From Verrucomicrobiota bacterium (lineage in GTDB: Bacteria > Verrucomicrobiota > Verrucomicrobiia > Limisphaerales > J093), in the NCBI GenBank assembly GCA_029907285.1, contig JARYMD010000023.1:1-21417 (forward strand): a stretch of DNA of 21,417 nt, given 5' to 3'. The notes under the pieces are model-generated. The model saw only the letters and a program-made list of their open reading frames with translations. It did not search any database and had not been told where the DNA came from. This document shows, one piece after another, positions 1 through 7,639 of the stretch. Each line of letters opens with the position of its first letter. Positions within the stretch are counted from its first letter, which is position 1. The translations under genes were made by a program, and so were the position numbers.

Positions 1-104
1 CGTTCCCAGACAGACGACCGGCAGGTCAATCGAAAGGAAGGCTCAACGTCCAACGTTCAACAGCGCAGCCCTCATCGACGGGCGCAGGTGCCGGGTTAGT
101 GCCC

Positions 105-118
105 GCCAAGCGCTTGGC
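105..118. repeat. Perfect 14-bp palindrome within a larger inverted repeat
   Basis: The sequence gccaagcgcttggc reads the same on both strands. It lies between outer inverted arms at 69-82 and 118-131 (13 of 14 positions complementary). Together these could fold into a branched or long hairpin. Its function is unknown. It may be part of a dispersed intergenic repeat. Confidence 0.6.
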
Positions 119-209
119 CCGTTGATGAGGGGTGTCTGCCAAGCCGGGCTCCGAAATACCTGCTGCGACTCCGTCGCAGGGAAAAGCACCCTGATCAAGC
201 CCCCCAGCC

Positions 210-231
210 GGCGCGCCAGGAACGGCGCGCC
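210..231. repeat. 8-bp GC-only hairpin
   Basis: Two copies of ggcgcgcc (210-217 and 224-231) are separated by aggaac. Because the word is itself palindromic, the copies are both direct and inverted repeats and can form an 8-bp stem with a 6-base loop on either strand. There is no T-tract on either side, so it does not look like an intrinsic terminator. It is more likely part of the surrounding repeat element. Confidence 0.55.
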
Positions 232-347
232 CTACCTGTATGCAGGGGTTCATGAACAAACAAAGTGCCTGGCACTCTATTTGCGTCTTCCAAAAGGCCC
301 CACCGTGGTGACGCTCTTGCTGACAGCCAGGGATGCAGATATGGCAA

Positions 348-383
348 GGAAATCCGTGTAAAGCCGGTGGTTTACCACCGGCT
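348..383 (-). terminator. Candidate intrinsic terminator downstream of the 789-residue secreted protein gene
   Basis: A perfect 9-bp stem (agccggtgg at 362-370 and ccaccggct at 375-383) with a 4-base loop starts 29 bases after the stop codon of the minus-strand gene ending at 413. On the transcribed strand the stem is followed by TTACACGGATTT, which is only moderately T-rich. The position and stem fit a transcription end, but the weak U-tract leaves this uncertain. Confidence 0.45.
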
Positions 384-412
384 CCCCCACAGACCCGTGC
401 GAGCGGTTTAAC

Positions 413-2782
413 CTACCGCTCGCGTGCGCGGTAAAACTCCAATTGCGCTCCTGCGGAATCGTAGTTTCTCCATACCCATGAACCGGATGGCGACGAATTT
501 GTCGTTATCCCCGCCCAATGGATGAGGTCCGCAGAGCTTTCAATGATGTAAGAGCGGTTGGGGAAGCCCTGAATGGCAAGCTGAACCGTTCCGTCCGGCA
601 CGCGCGCCATGCTCAACACGGGAACAATCAGCTCATCCGCAAGCGGCAAATAAAGGTTGTCTATGAAACCTGCATCTGCGCCGGCACTGAAGTTTGCGTC
701 TTTCGAATATCGCCATTCAAGAGTGTTCACGCCGCCAATTACAGGGAATTGATAAAGCTCCCATCCCGTCTCGCCCGTCCAGCGCTTTTGAAAAACCCCG
801 TTCAGATAAAACTCCAGCCCGTCCCATTGTTCTTCTGAGCTGACGTGGACCCAAAAAGCGCAAGTCCCGTCCCGCAGATTTGCTTCAAGAATCAGCGAGC
901 TTTGTTCGCCATTGCTGATTCTCCCCGATTGCGCGGCAAACCGGCCATTGTACACCTCGGTGGATGAAACGCCCCATGCAGCATTCCCGTTGCTTGCCCA
1001 TGCAAAACTGTTGCTGAAACCGCCCGACTCAAATCCCTCGGTGCACTCAACAACCCGAAATGAAGCGGTAAGCGTAATGTCTTTGTCCATCACCAGCACG
1101 AGCGGGTTTTGAGTCGTATTCACGCTTCCCTGCCAGCCGGCAAACACAAAACCACGCTCGGGCAGCGCTGTCACCACTTGAATCGATCCATGCGGAACGC
1201 GGCCGGGCGCGGGAACCGCGCTGCCACCCGGCCCGGCAATCACATTTAGGGTTCGCATGATTTCAGTAGGCTCGAACTCGTACTCGAGCGCCAGCCTGCC
1301 CGTGCTTCCCCCGAATCCGTCAATCGCGATGTAATAAACCCGATTGCGCGCCAACGCGACGGTCAATTCGCTGTATCCACTGCCCGGACTTGCATCGTCG
1401 TTGGCAGCCACAGGCACCAGCTCCGTCAGCGCACTCCCTTCGTACACGGCAAGTAATGTGTCGATACTTGACCCTTGGGTTGTCAGGTGCAACACCCCCG
1501 TTGCCGGTGCTCGGAACCAATACCAGACTGAGTGACCGCCCTCGTTGTTGGCATGCATCGGCTCGCCAATCTCCCGTGTTGCGAGGTCATTCATTGCAGT
1601 CACGCTTCCCGAAAACCCGCTCAATTCCAGCGCCCCGGCAAAGTCATCATTGGGAACCGCAGAGTAATAAAGCATCAGCAAAACCGGTTCGCTCCGATTC
1701 CCGGCAACGTCTTCGGCAACAACGCTCACAAAGTTTGTGCCAGGAGACAAAGTCAAACTCAGATTCCAGTTTGTGGTCCCGGACGCAAGCAATGGCGGCT
1801 CATCGTTGAGCTGCAGGGTTACGCTATTAACCCCGGTCCCGTGAGGCATTGAATCCAAAGCAACACCAGCAACCCGCACAACAGCGTTTGTAAGAATAGT
1901 GTCCACGGGCTCCACAATCTCCACCTCCGGCGCGACAGTATCCGGAAGCCCGTCCGGTACAACCCGAAGCCGGACAAAGCCCACATCAGCGTCAGTATAA
2001 CCAGCCACTGCTATCCGATAAGTAACCCCTGCCGCGCCGTCAAACACGACGTATGCTTTCAACCCATGTTCAACGTCGTCGGTGGAAGCTGCAACCAGCC
2101 TGAGAACATCAAGTGATGCCCCCGTGTAAACCGCAAGCACAGGCGCAAAACCACTCCCAGCCGTGTCGATCAAAACAGACGTGTTATTGGTTGGCGACCA
2201 GGTCCACCAAACCGACGCACCCACTTGCGGATTGCCGGCATGAAAAGGTTCCGCAGGCTCGATAGTAGCGAATTCGTTCGAGCCCGTCACAGTCCCGCCG
2301 CCCGGCGGGATTTTTATCGCGTTGGCGAAATTGTCGTTTGCGGGCCGAACAACTGCCATGTAAGTGACATCTGTGATGTTTGTCGCCCACGATTCCGGCA
2401 ACAGCTCGCCCATGTCATTTGTGATCGAAATGTCCTGCCCGTAAGTTGTGAAGCGCACCACGAAGTTTGTAGGTGCGGCAAACGCCGGAACGACCAAACT
2501 GCCACTGTAAACACCGTCACTGGCATTCGCGTCGGGGGGCACGCCATCATCCAACAATTGAACGGTGTTGGTCACAACCCGCATCATGGACACCAGGTTC
2601 GTAAAAGAGTCGTAGTTGGTAACAGTAAGGAAAACGGCCTGCACAGTCTGAGTGAGCATGATCGTGTTGGCTGGCGGCGACACCGCAACCCGGGGCGGCG
2701 TTGGCGCAGGCTGCGCTACGAGTCGGCAGCACAAAAGCGCCATGCTCACCAACCAAAGCAATTTCGAGGTTGAACTATGCAT
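413..2782 (-). CDS. Secreted multidomain protein, paralogue of the C-terminal half of the M36 peptidase
   Basis: This is a 789-residue exported protein with no catalytic domain that I recognise. The layout is: signal peptide (about 1-24, hydrophobic stretch then LVAQ); a beta-rich domain with LLDDGVPPDANASDGVYSG (77-94); a PPC-like domain opening PANDNFANA (147-155) with a WWTW core; an Ig-like domain (about 284-373); a second PPC-like domain from VPNDDFAGA (376); an InlB/flagellar-repeat-like domain with GFVFAGWQGS (544-553) at about 508-576; a jelly-roll-like domain ending GFIDN (705-709); and a C-terminal domain at about 720-789 ending FYRARER. The same domains occur in the same order in the M36 peptidase of this window from its residue 752 on. 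GAGG five bases before the ATG (2788-2791) supports the start. The gene lies 34 bases after the 21-repeat protein gene, so co-transcription is likely. Its role is probably surface or extracellular binding; the exact function is unknown. Confidence 0.88.
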   Translation of the reverse strand: MHSSTSKLLWLVSMALLCCRLVAQPAPTPPRVAVSPPANTIMLTQTVQAVFLTVTNYDSFTNLVSMMRVVTNTVQLLDDGVPPDANASDGVYSGSLVVPAFAAPTNFVVRFTTYGQDISITNDMGELLPESWATNITDVTYMAVVRPANDNFANAIKIPPGGGTVTGSNEFATIEPAEPFHAGNPQVGASVWWTWSPTNNTSVLIDTAGSGFAPVLAVYTGASLDVLRLVAASTDDVEHGLKAYVVFDGAAGVTYRIAVAGYTDADVGFVRLRVVPDGLPDTVAPEVEIVEPVDTILTNAVVRVAGVALDSMPHGTGVNSVTLQLNDEPPLLASGTTNWNLSLTLSPGTNFVSVVAEDVAGNRSEPVLLMLYYSAVPNDDFAGALELSGFSGSVTAMNDLATREIGEPMHANNEGGHSVWYWFRAPATGVLHLTTQGSSIDTLLAVYEGSALTELVPVAANDDASPGSGYSELTVALARNRVYYIAIDGFGGSTGRLALEYEFEPTEIMRTLNVIAGPGGSAVPAPGRVPHGSIQVVTALPERGFVFAGWQGSVNTTQNPLVLVMDKDITLTASFRVVECTEGFESGGFSNSFAWASNGNAAWGVSSTEVYNGRFAAQSGRISNGEQSSLILEANLRDGTCAFWVHVSSEEQWDGLEFYLNGVFQKRWTGETGWELYQFPVIGGVNTLEWRYSKDANFSAGADAGFIDNLYLPLADELIVPVLSMARVPDGTVQLAIQGFPNRSYIIESSADLIHWAGITTNSSPSGSWVWRNYDSAGAQLEFYRARER

Positions 2783-2816
2783 ATTGGCCTCGAGACATCA
2801 AAGTCTGCCGCAGGGT

Positions 2817-5800
2817 TTATCGCCACGGCCCGTATCTGGCGCGATAGAATCGCCAATCAAATGCTGCAACGTCCGGGTCAACAAACTCAATCGGTCCGTT
2901 CACAAAAGTGTTGGTCAGTATCGGGAGCCACTCGATCAGATTGGTCGAAGCTTCAACCACGACTGTCCCGCCTTGTTGGCCGCCAATACTAAAGCTCAAT
3001 CCACCCCCGGAAACTTGACCGGACACAGACAGGTTGATCGGCTCCGGGCTTTGGACCTGAATCCGCACCTTCCCGGAGTAGCCTGCCAACCCACGGTCAT
3101 CGGCGGCTGTCACCTGCAATTCATGGCTGCCTGCCGGGACGTTGGTCCACACAAAACCGTAAGGTGGCAAATTCAACACCCCTATCAAATTGGAGTTTGC
3201 CAGAAACTCCACCCGTGCAATTTCACCGTCCGGATCAAACACCTCGACACTAATCGGCAGGTCGATCGGCTGCATGAACACCGCGTCATTGGTCGGCCAA
3301 AGCAGCCCGACACGCGGCGCTTGGTTTGTCTTAACAACAACAACGACCGTGCTCGAAACCGATCGAGCGCCACCGTCGTCTATTGCGCTTGCACTGAGCG
3401 AGTAAACCCCCGCACCAACATTGGTCCATGTCAGAACGTACGGAGCCGCGTTTGCGCGCCCGATGAAATTCGTCCCTGCAAAAAAGCTGACCTCTGAGAC
3501 TGTGCCGTCGCTGTCCGATGCAACAGCCTCCAAAACCAGGTCCGATGGCGCCACAAATGCCTCTCCCAGCTTGGGGCGAACAAGGGTGACCTCTGGTTTC
3601 TGATTAGCGTAAGTCCACCGTGCAAAATGAAGCGAGGGCGTTTTGCCCGCAGTCAGAAAGTCCCCGCCAACAAAAACTTCGCGCCCGCGCACTGCAATGG
3701 CCCTGACGATCCCGTCCAAACCGGCGCCGAGCACGGACCAGCGTATCCCGTCCCAACGTGCGATCCGGTTCGCCACCGTCCCGCCCGCTGTATCGAAAGC
3801 GCCACCAACGAACACCGCGTCACCGCCGGAAGCCGCCAGTGCCATTACATGAGGTGTTGCTCCGCCCAACCCGCTGCCCAAAGCCCACCACCGGCTTCCG
3901 TCCCATTTGGCCAAATACTTTATCTCTGAACTCCCGCCAGCCGACTCGAATTGCCCGCCAACATACAAGTCCGACCCCACAAAAACCATGGCGTTCACTG
4001 TCCCCCCTAAACCTTGGCCAAGTGGCGACCAATTCACTCCGTCCCAAACAGCAACGCGGTTTGCTTTGATGCCGCCAGCAGCAGTGAATTCGCCACCGGC
4101 ATAAAGCCGCCCGTCCGGCCCAATCACCATCGCATAAACATTGCTGTTCATACCGCTCCCCAAACGACTCCAGATCGTACCGTCCCACTTTGCCACAGCG
4201 TTCGCGCTGAACCCGCCGGCACGCGTGAACGCACCGCCAACGTAAAGGTCGCCGCCATTAACCACCATCGCATGCACTGTGCCATCAAGCCCAATCGACA
4301 AAGGCGCCCACTTGTTTCCGTCCCACCGGGCCACACGATAAGCCGTCACGCCAGATGCGCTGGTGAAATCGCCTCCGGCAAACAGTTCGCCGCGCTTGTT
4401 CACCACCAAAGCCAGCACATCCCCATTAACCCCGCTGCCCAAACCTGACCAGCTCGTTCCGTCCCACTTCGCTATGTTCGACACCACCAATCCGCCCGCA
4501 ACCGAGATGCTCCCGCCCGCATAGACCGCCTGGTCAGTCGCTGCAATTGCCCTGATCTGGCCTTCCACTGTCCTCGCCACGATGCCATTCCCGAGCGATT
4601 CCCAGTGACTTGGAATGTAACCCGCCAGATTCCTTACGTTGTTCGTGCCCGCTGTGTACAAACCGCCCACATAAAGCAAAGCCGGGCCCCCGGCCAATGC
4701 AAGAACGTTGCCGTTCACACCGTTGTTCGTCCCGTCGCCCAACGACGCCCATGTCTGCAAATCGTCATGCCAACGGGCAAAGTTCATTGCATTCAACCCG
4801 CCAGCCCGCGTGAATGAACCACCCGCGTAAAGCTCCGTTCCAAAAAGCGACAAAGACCTCACAGTGCCGTTCACACCACTGCCCAACACACGCCAGCTTA
4901 CACCGTTCCATTTGGCAATGTTGTTCGCCCCATCCACCACGCCCGCCTCAGACGACTCGCCACCGACAAAAATGCTTCCGTCCTCCGCCATCACAATCGC
5001 GTGCACTGCCCCGCCCACGCCCCCAGCAAGGTTGTGCCATCGCCCTCCCTCGTATCGCGCGATGTTCAACGCGTACACGCCACCAGCATTGGTAAAAGCA
5101 CCGCCAACAAACACGCGGCCGCCGCGCGCTGCAATGGCATGCACAGGCCCTCCAACCCCGCTGCCAATTGAAAACCATTTCGCGCCGTCCCAACGCGCCA
5201 CGTTCGAAACCGCAACGCCGCCCGCAACCCCAAACTCACCTCCCACATAAAGATCACTCCCATCTGAAAACAAAGCCGACACAGGCCCGTCCAGACCGCC
5301 GCCAACAGAATCCCAATTGGTCCCGTCCCACCGCGCAATGTAACGGGCGGTTACACCTCCAGCGCTTATAAAATTGCCGCCAATAAAAACTTCACCGCCA
5401 TAAACCGCAACCGCACGAATCTGTCCATCAACCCCGTTTGTGATCGATGCCCATTTCTTCGCTACAGCGTTCCAAACAGCAAAGTTGCTCGCACTGACTG
5501 AACCAGCCGAGTCAAAACTGCCTCCAACGAACATCTCGCCCCGGATGTTGACTGCGAGTGCATTGGGGTAACCGCCCAGTCCACTCCCCAAACCAATCCA
5601 CTCATTGCCTGTATGCCACACAGCAATGTTCCGAGCAGCTCTTCCCCCCGCATAGTCAAACTGGCCGCCGGCGTACACCCGCGCGCCGCTCACCGCCAAT
5701 CCCCAAACCACCGGATCATTCCCCTCGATGCCTCTCCCCACCACCTGCCAACTGGTCCCATCCCACCGCATTATGTTGTTTGCGGTCTGCCCACGAAAAC

Positions 5801-6791
5801 CAGAAAACCGACCCGCCGCATAGAGTGATCCGCCGTTCACAGCCAAAGCGCGAATCTCCGGAGGCGTTTCCTCCGATGTGGTGCCAAACGTCGTCCACGC
5901 CGTCCCATTCCACAACGCAACCCCCTGAGCATTCAAACCACCAGCAAGCGCAAAGGAACCGCCAACACAAAGGTTCGTGCCCCATGCCGCCAATGCCCGG
6001 ACAGGACCATCCACGCCGCTCCCAAGTGCAGACCACGCACTGCCGCTCCACTTCGCGATGTGCGCAGCAGAACCTCCACCCGCCTGATCAAACTCGCCCC
6101 CGACATACACGTCGTTCGTGTTGAGCACCTGAATCGCCCGAACCGGGCCATTCACGCCATCACCCATTGGCTGCCACTGAGACCCATTCCACTCGGCAAC
6201 GTTTGCGACATTTGTCTCGCTGGCATTTCCAAACTCGCCTCCAGCATAGACTTTCGTTCCCTGGATCGCGATTGCATAGACCGGCCCGTCAAATCCCGTG
6301 TCCAGCGCGGTCCACTTCGTTCCATCCCACTTGGCAATATTGGTCGCTCCAGTGCCACCGGCGGAACTAAACGCACCCCCGATGTACACGTTGCTCCCCT
6401 GCACGCCAATCGCGTACACGGGTCCGTCAGTTCCAGTCCCAATGGCACTCCACGATTCGCCATTCCAGACAGCAACATTGGTCGCTGAAACTCCTCCTAT
6501 GGACGTGAACTCGCCGGCCACGTAAACCAGATTGGTCGTCGCGGCCACGGCGTAAATCGTCCCCTCGACGTCCGAAGACCCGAACCGCCCGTCCCAGCTA
6601 CCCTCCAAAACCGCCCCTGCCGACATCAGTTTAACCACCCCTGTCGCAGAACGATTCGCCGATTCTGCGTGCCCATTGGAAAGCAACACAGCAGCAAACA
6701 CCCAAACTGTTGCCAGCAGAAACAGCTCAGATACGAATCGCCATCCGACATCGTTGCGGCCGGTGAATCTCATTGCTTCGAAGGCTCCCAT
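2817..6791 (-). CDS. Secreted 21-repeat beta-propeller-like protein with two Ig-like domains
   Basis: The predicted protein has 1324 residues. A signal peptide follows a long n-region; Met7 (codon at 6771-6773) is an equally good start, and neither start has a well-spaced ribosome-binding site. Residues about 77-1062 are 21 repeats of about 47 residues with the pattern G-x-V-x-A-(6-9)-(L/V)-Y/F-V-G-G-x-F-x-x-A-G-G-(5)-N-x-A-x-W-(D/N)-G-x-x-W-x-x-L-G-x-G. The pattern resembles blades of Kelch/galactose-oxidase or Rax2-type propellers. Two Ig-like domains of the bacterial Big_7 type follow at about 1065-1152 and 1156-1245 (TLVRPKLGEAF; ASDSDGTVSEVSFFAGTNFI; the second has LLWPTNDAVF). A C-terminal domain at about 1253-1324 contains VVVEASTNLIEW and ends DWRFYRARYGPWR. 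The gene is followed 34 bases later by the 789-residue protein gene. It is probably an extracellular scaffold or adhesin; no enzyme motif was seen. Confidence 0.88.
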   Translation of the reverse strand: MGAFEAMRFTGRNDVGWRFVSELFLLATVWVFAAVLLSNGHAESANRSATGVVKLMSAGAVLEGSWDGRFGSSDVEGTIYAVAATTNLVYVAGEFTSIGGVSATNVAVWNGESWSAIGTGTDGPVYAIGVQGSNVYIGGAFSSAGGTGATNIAKWDGTKWTALDTGFDGPVYAIAIQGTKVYAGGEFGNASETNVANVAEWNGSQWQPMGDGVNGPVRAIQVLNTNDVYVGGEFDQAGGGSAAHIAKWSGSAWSALGSGVDGPVRALAAWGTNLCVGGSFALAGGLNAQGVALWNGTAWTTFGTTSEETPPEIRALAVNGGSLYAAGRFSGFRGQTANNIMRWDGTSWQVVGRGIEGNDPVVWGLAVSGARVYAGGQFDYAGGRAARNIAVWHTGNEWIGLGSGLGGYPNALAVNIRGEMFVGGSFDSAGSVSASNFAVWNAVAKKWASITNGVDGQIRAVAVYGGEVFIGGNFISAGGVTARYIARWDGTNWDSVGGGLDGPVSALFSDGSDLYVGGEFGVAGGVAVSNVARWDGAKWFSIGSGVGGPVHAIAARGGRVFVGGAFTNAGGVYALNIARYEGGRWHNLAGGVGGAVHAIVMAEDGSIFVGGESSEAGVVDGANNIAKWNGVSWRVLGSGVNGTVRSLSLFGTELYAGGSFTRAGGLNAMNFARWHDDLQTWASLGDGTNNGVNGNVLALAGGPALLYVGGLYTAGTNNVRNLAGYIPSHWESLGNGIVARTVEGQIRAIAATDQAVYAGGSISVAGGLVVSNIAKWDGTSWSGLGSGVNGDVLALVVNKRGELFAGGDFTSASGVTAYRVARWDGNKWAPLSIGLDGTVHAMVVNGGDLYVGGAFTRAGGFSANAVAKWDGTIWSRLGSGMNSNVYAMVIGPDGRLYAGGEFTAAGGIKANRVAVWDGVNWSPLGQGLGGTVNAMVFVGSDLYVGGQFESAGGSSEIKYLAKWDGSRWWALGSGLGGATPHVMALAASGGDAVFVGGAFDTAGGTVANRIARWDGIRWSVLGAGLDGIVRAIAVRGREVFVGGDFLTAGKTPSLHFARWTYANQKPEVTLVRPKLGEAFVAPSDLVLEAVASDSDGTVSEVSFFAGTNFIGRANAAPYVLTWTNVGAGVYSLSASAIDDGGARSVSSTVVVVVKTNQAPRVGLLWPTNDAVFMQPIDLPISVEVFDPDGEIARVEFLANSNLIGVLNLPPYGFVWTNVPAGSHELQVTAADDRGLAGYSGKVRIQVQSPEPINLSVSGQVSGGGLSFSIGGQQGGTVVVEASTNLIEWLPILTNTFVNGPIEFVDPDVAAFDWRFYRARYGPWR
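3606..6563 (-). repeat. 21 tandem coding repeats of about 140 bp
   Basis: This part of the gene encodes 21 consecutive blade-like repeats, counted by the YVGGxFxxAGG core and its variants. The DNA copies are diverged, not identical, so the array is old and kept at protein level. Repeats 3, 6, 12, 14 and 16 are the most degenerate (for example FVGGESSEAGV and YVGGLYTAGT). Twenty-one equals three seven-bladed propellers, which is an inference only. Confidence 0.85.
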
Positions 6792-6909
6792 AGATTTAGC
6801 ACATTGCGTTCCATCTCACAAGAAAACCGGCCAAAATTGCGTGACAAATCAGCGGCAGATCAGTGGCAGTTCTGCTGCAAAAACCTCAGCCCGGCCTTCA
6901 AGCACAGCC
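6792..6909 (-). promoter_or_regulatory. Intergenic leader between coaE and the 21-repeat protein gene, with an 11-bp tandem repeat
   Basis: This 118-bp gap holds two adjacent copies of an 11-base word with one mismatch: atcagcggcag at 6848-6858 and atcagtggcag at 6859-6869. The copies lie 57-78 bases upstream of the first start codon, where an operator could sit. No convincing -35/-10 pair was found. The regulatory reading is speculative. Confidence 0.25.
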
Positions 6910-7500
6910 TCAAGCCGTCACTTGCATCAATATGCGTTCAACTTGGGCATCGGCAACCTCAAGGACGCCTTCGGACCAGACAACGTAATCCGACAGCTCG
7001 ATCTTTCTCTCCACCGGCCATTGCGCGCCAATCCGCTGACGACACTCTTCTGCACTCCACCCGCGAACCAACATTCGCGCCGCCTGGCTGGCGCGACTGC
7101 ACGCAACGCATATCGTTGCCTCAAAATGCCTCTCCGCCCCAATCTCGAACAGCAATGGAATGATAATCATCCCAATCCGCACCCCGCACCGACGCCATTC
7201 CTCAGCTTTGGCCTGCCAAAAGTCGGCTATTCGCGGATGCAATATGGCCTCGAGCTTTGACCTCGCACTGCTGTCGGCAAACACAATCGCGGCAAGTGCG
7301 TTCCTGCGCAAATTCCCCCCTGAATCTATCATTTCTGCCCCAAACTCGGCAACGATCTCCGCCAACGCAGGTTGTCCGGGCTCAACCAACAGACGTGCCA
7401 CCGAATCAGTGTCAATGACCATCACACCCCGGCGGGCAAACATCGCCGCAACCGTCGTTTTGCCCATTGCAATTCCACCTGTCAGCCCCAACAGCAGCAT
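6910..7500 (-). CDS. coaE: Dephospho-CoA kinase CoaE
   Basis: This enzyme phosphorylates the 3'-hydroxyl of dephospho-CoA with ATP, the last step of coenzyme A synthesis in the cytoplasm. At 196 residues it has the usual family length. The N-terminal GLTGGIAMGKTT (5-16) is the P-loop; the common form is GGIGSGKS/T, so Ala11-Met12 is a mild variant. VIDTDSVARLLVEPG (28-42) matches the substrate-binding segment, HPRI (88-91) and PLLFE (115-119) are typical CoaE motifs, and SDYVVWSEGVLE (170-181) corresponds to the family's C-terminal D-Y-V-I-x-N-x-G region. No export signal is present. The gene sits between two blocks of secreted-protein genes, 139 bases after the M36 gene, behind a candidate terminator, so it may have its own promoter. 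No strong ribosome-binding site was seen before the ATG. Confidence 0.95.
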   Translation of the reverse strand: MLLLGLTGGIAMGKTTVAAMFARRGVMVIDTDSVARLLVEPGQPALAEIVAEFGAEMIDSGGNLRRNALAAIVFADSSARSKLEAILHPRIADFWQAKAEEWRRCGVRIGMIIIPLLFEIGAERHFEATICVACSRASQAARMLVRGWSAEECRQRIGAQWPVERKIELSDYVVWSEGVLEVADAQVERILMQVTA

Positions 7501-7541
7501 GGTGAATCAATAGTACAGGCTGTTGCCACCGGCGTTTGCCA

Positions 7542-7575
7542 ATAGCAAAAACACAACGCCTCAATCGGCAGGCGT
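7542..7575 (-). terminator. Candidate intrinsic terminator after the M36 peptidase gene
   Basis: On the minus strand a 6-bp stem (ACGCCT/AGGCGT, 7570-7575 with 7556-7561) and an 8-base loop are followed directly by TGTGTTTTTGCTATT, a T-rich tail. The structure starts 64 bases after the M36 stop codon. It would separate the operon of exported proteins from coaE. The stem is short, so confidence is moderate. Confidence 0.45.
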
Positions 7576-7639
7576 CATTGCCACATCAGCCATGCACACA
7601 AACCATGGCATGACCGGCAAAACTGTGCTCGCGCAATGA

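Larger units (their letters stand above)
1..361. other. Intergenic region rich in inverted repeats; probable dispersed element
   Basis: No convincing gene was seen here. The stretch contains several self-complementary segments. Arms 69-82 and 118-131 are an imperfect 14-bp inverted repeat with one mismatch that can pair as G-U in RNA. A perfect 14-bp palindrome (gccaagcgcttggc) lies at 105-118 inside it. A 7-bp stem with a 3-base loop lies at 163-179, and an 8-bp stem (ggcgcgcc twice, 6-base loop) at 210-231. Short direct words around caacgt sit at 45-60. Open frames on both strands here (for example minus 26-259) are Ala/Pro/Gly-rich and have no recognisable domain, so they were not called. 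The density of palindromes in one gap, absent from the other gaps of this window, suggests a REP/MITE-like repeat or a structured RNA. That is inference, because only one copy is visible. Confidence 0.45.

Noticed and set aside
26..259. Small minus-strand open frame of 77 codons in the first intergenic region
   Set aside because: It is low-complexity Ala/Pro/Gly-rich, covers the hairpins of the probable repeat element and has no recognisable domain or ribosome-binding site.
2652..3497. Plus-strand open frame of 281 codons
   Set aside because: It spans the ends of two well-supported minus-strand genes and their 34-base gap, and its composition (Arg/His/Pro-rich) is typical of an antisense shadow.
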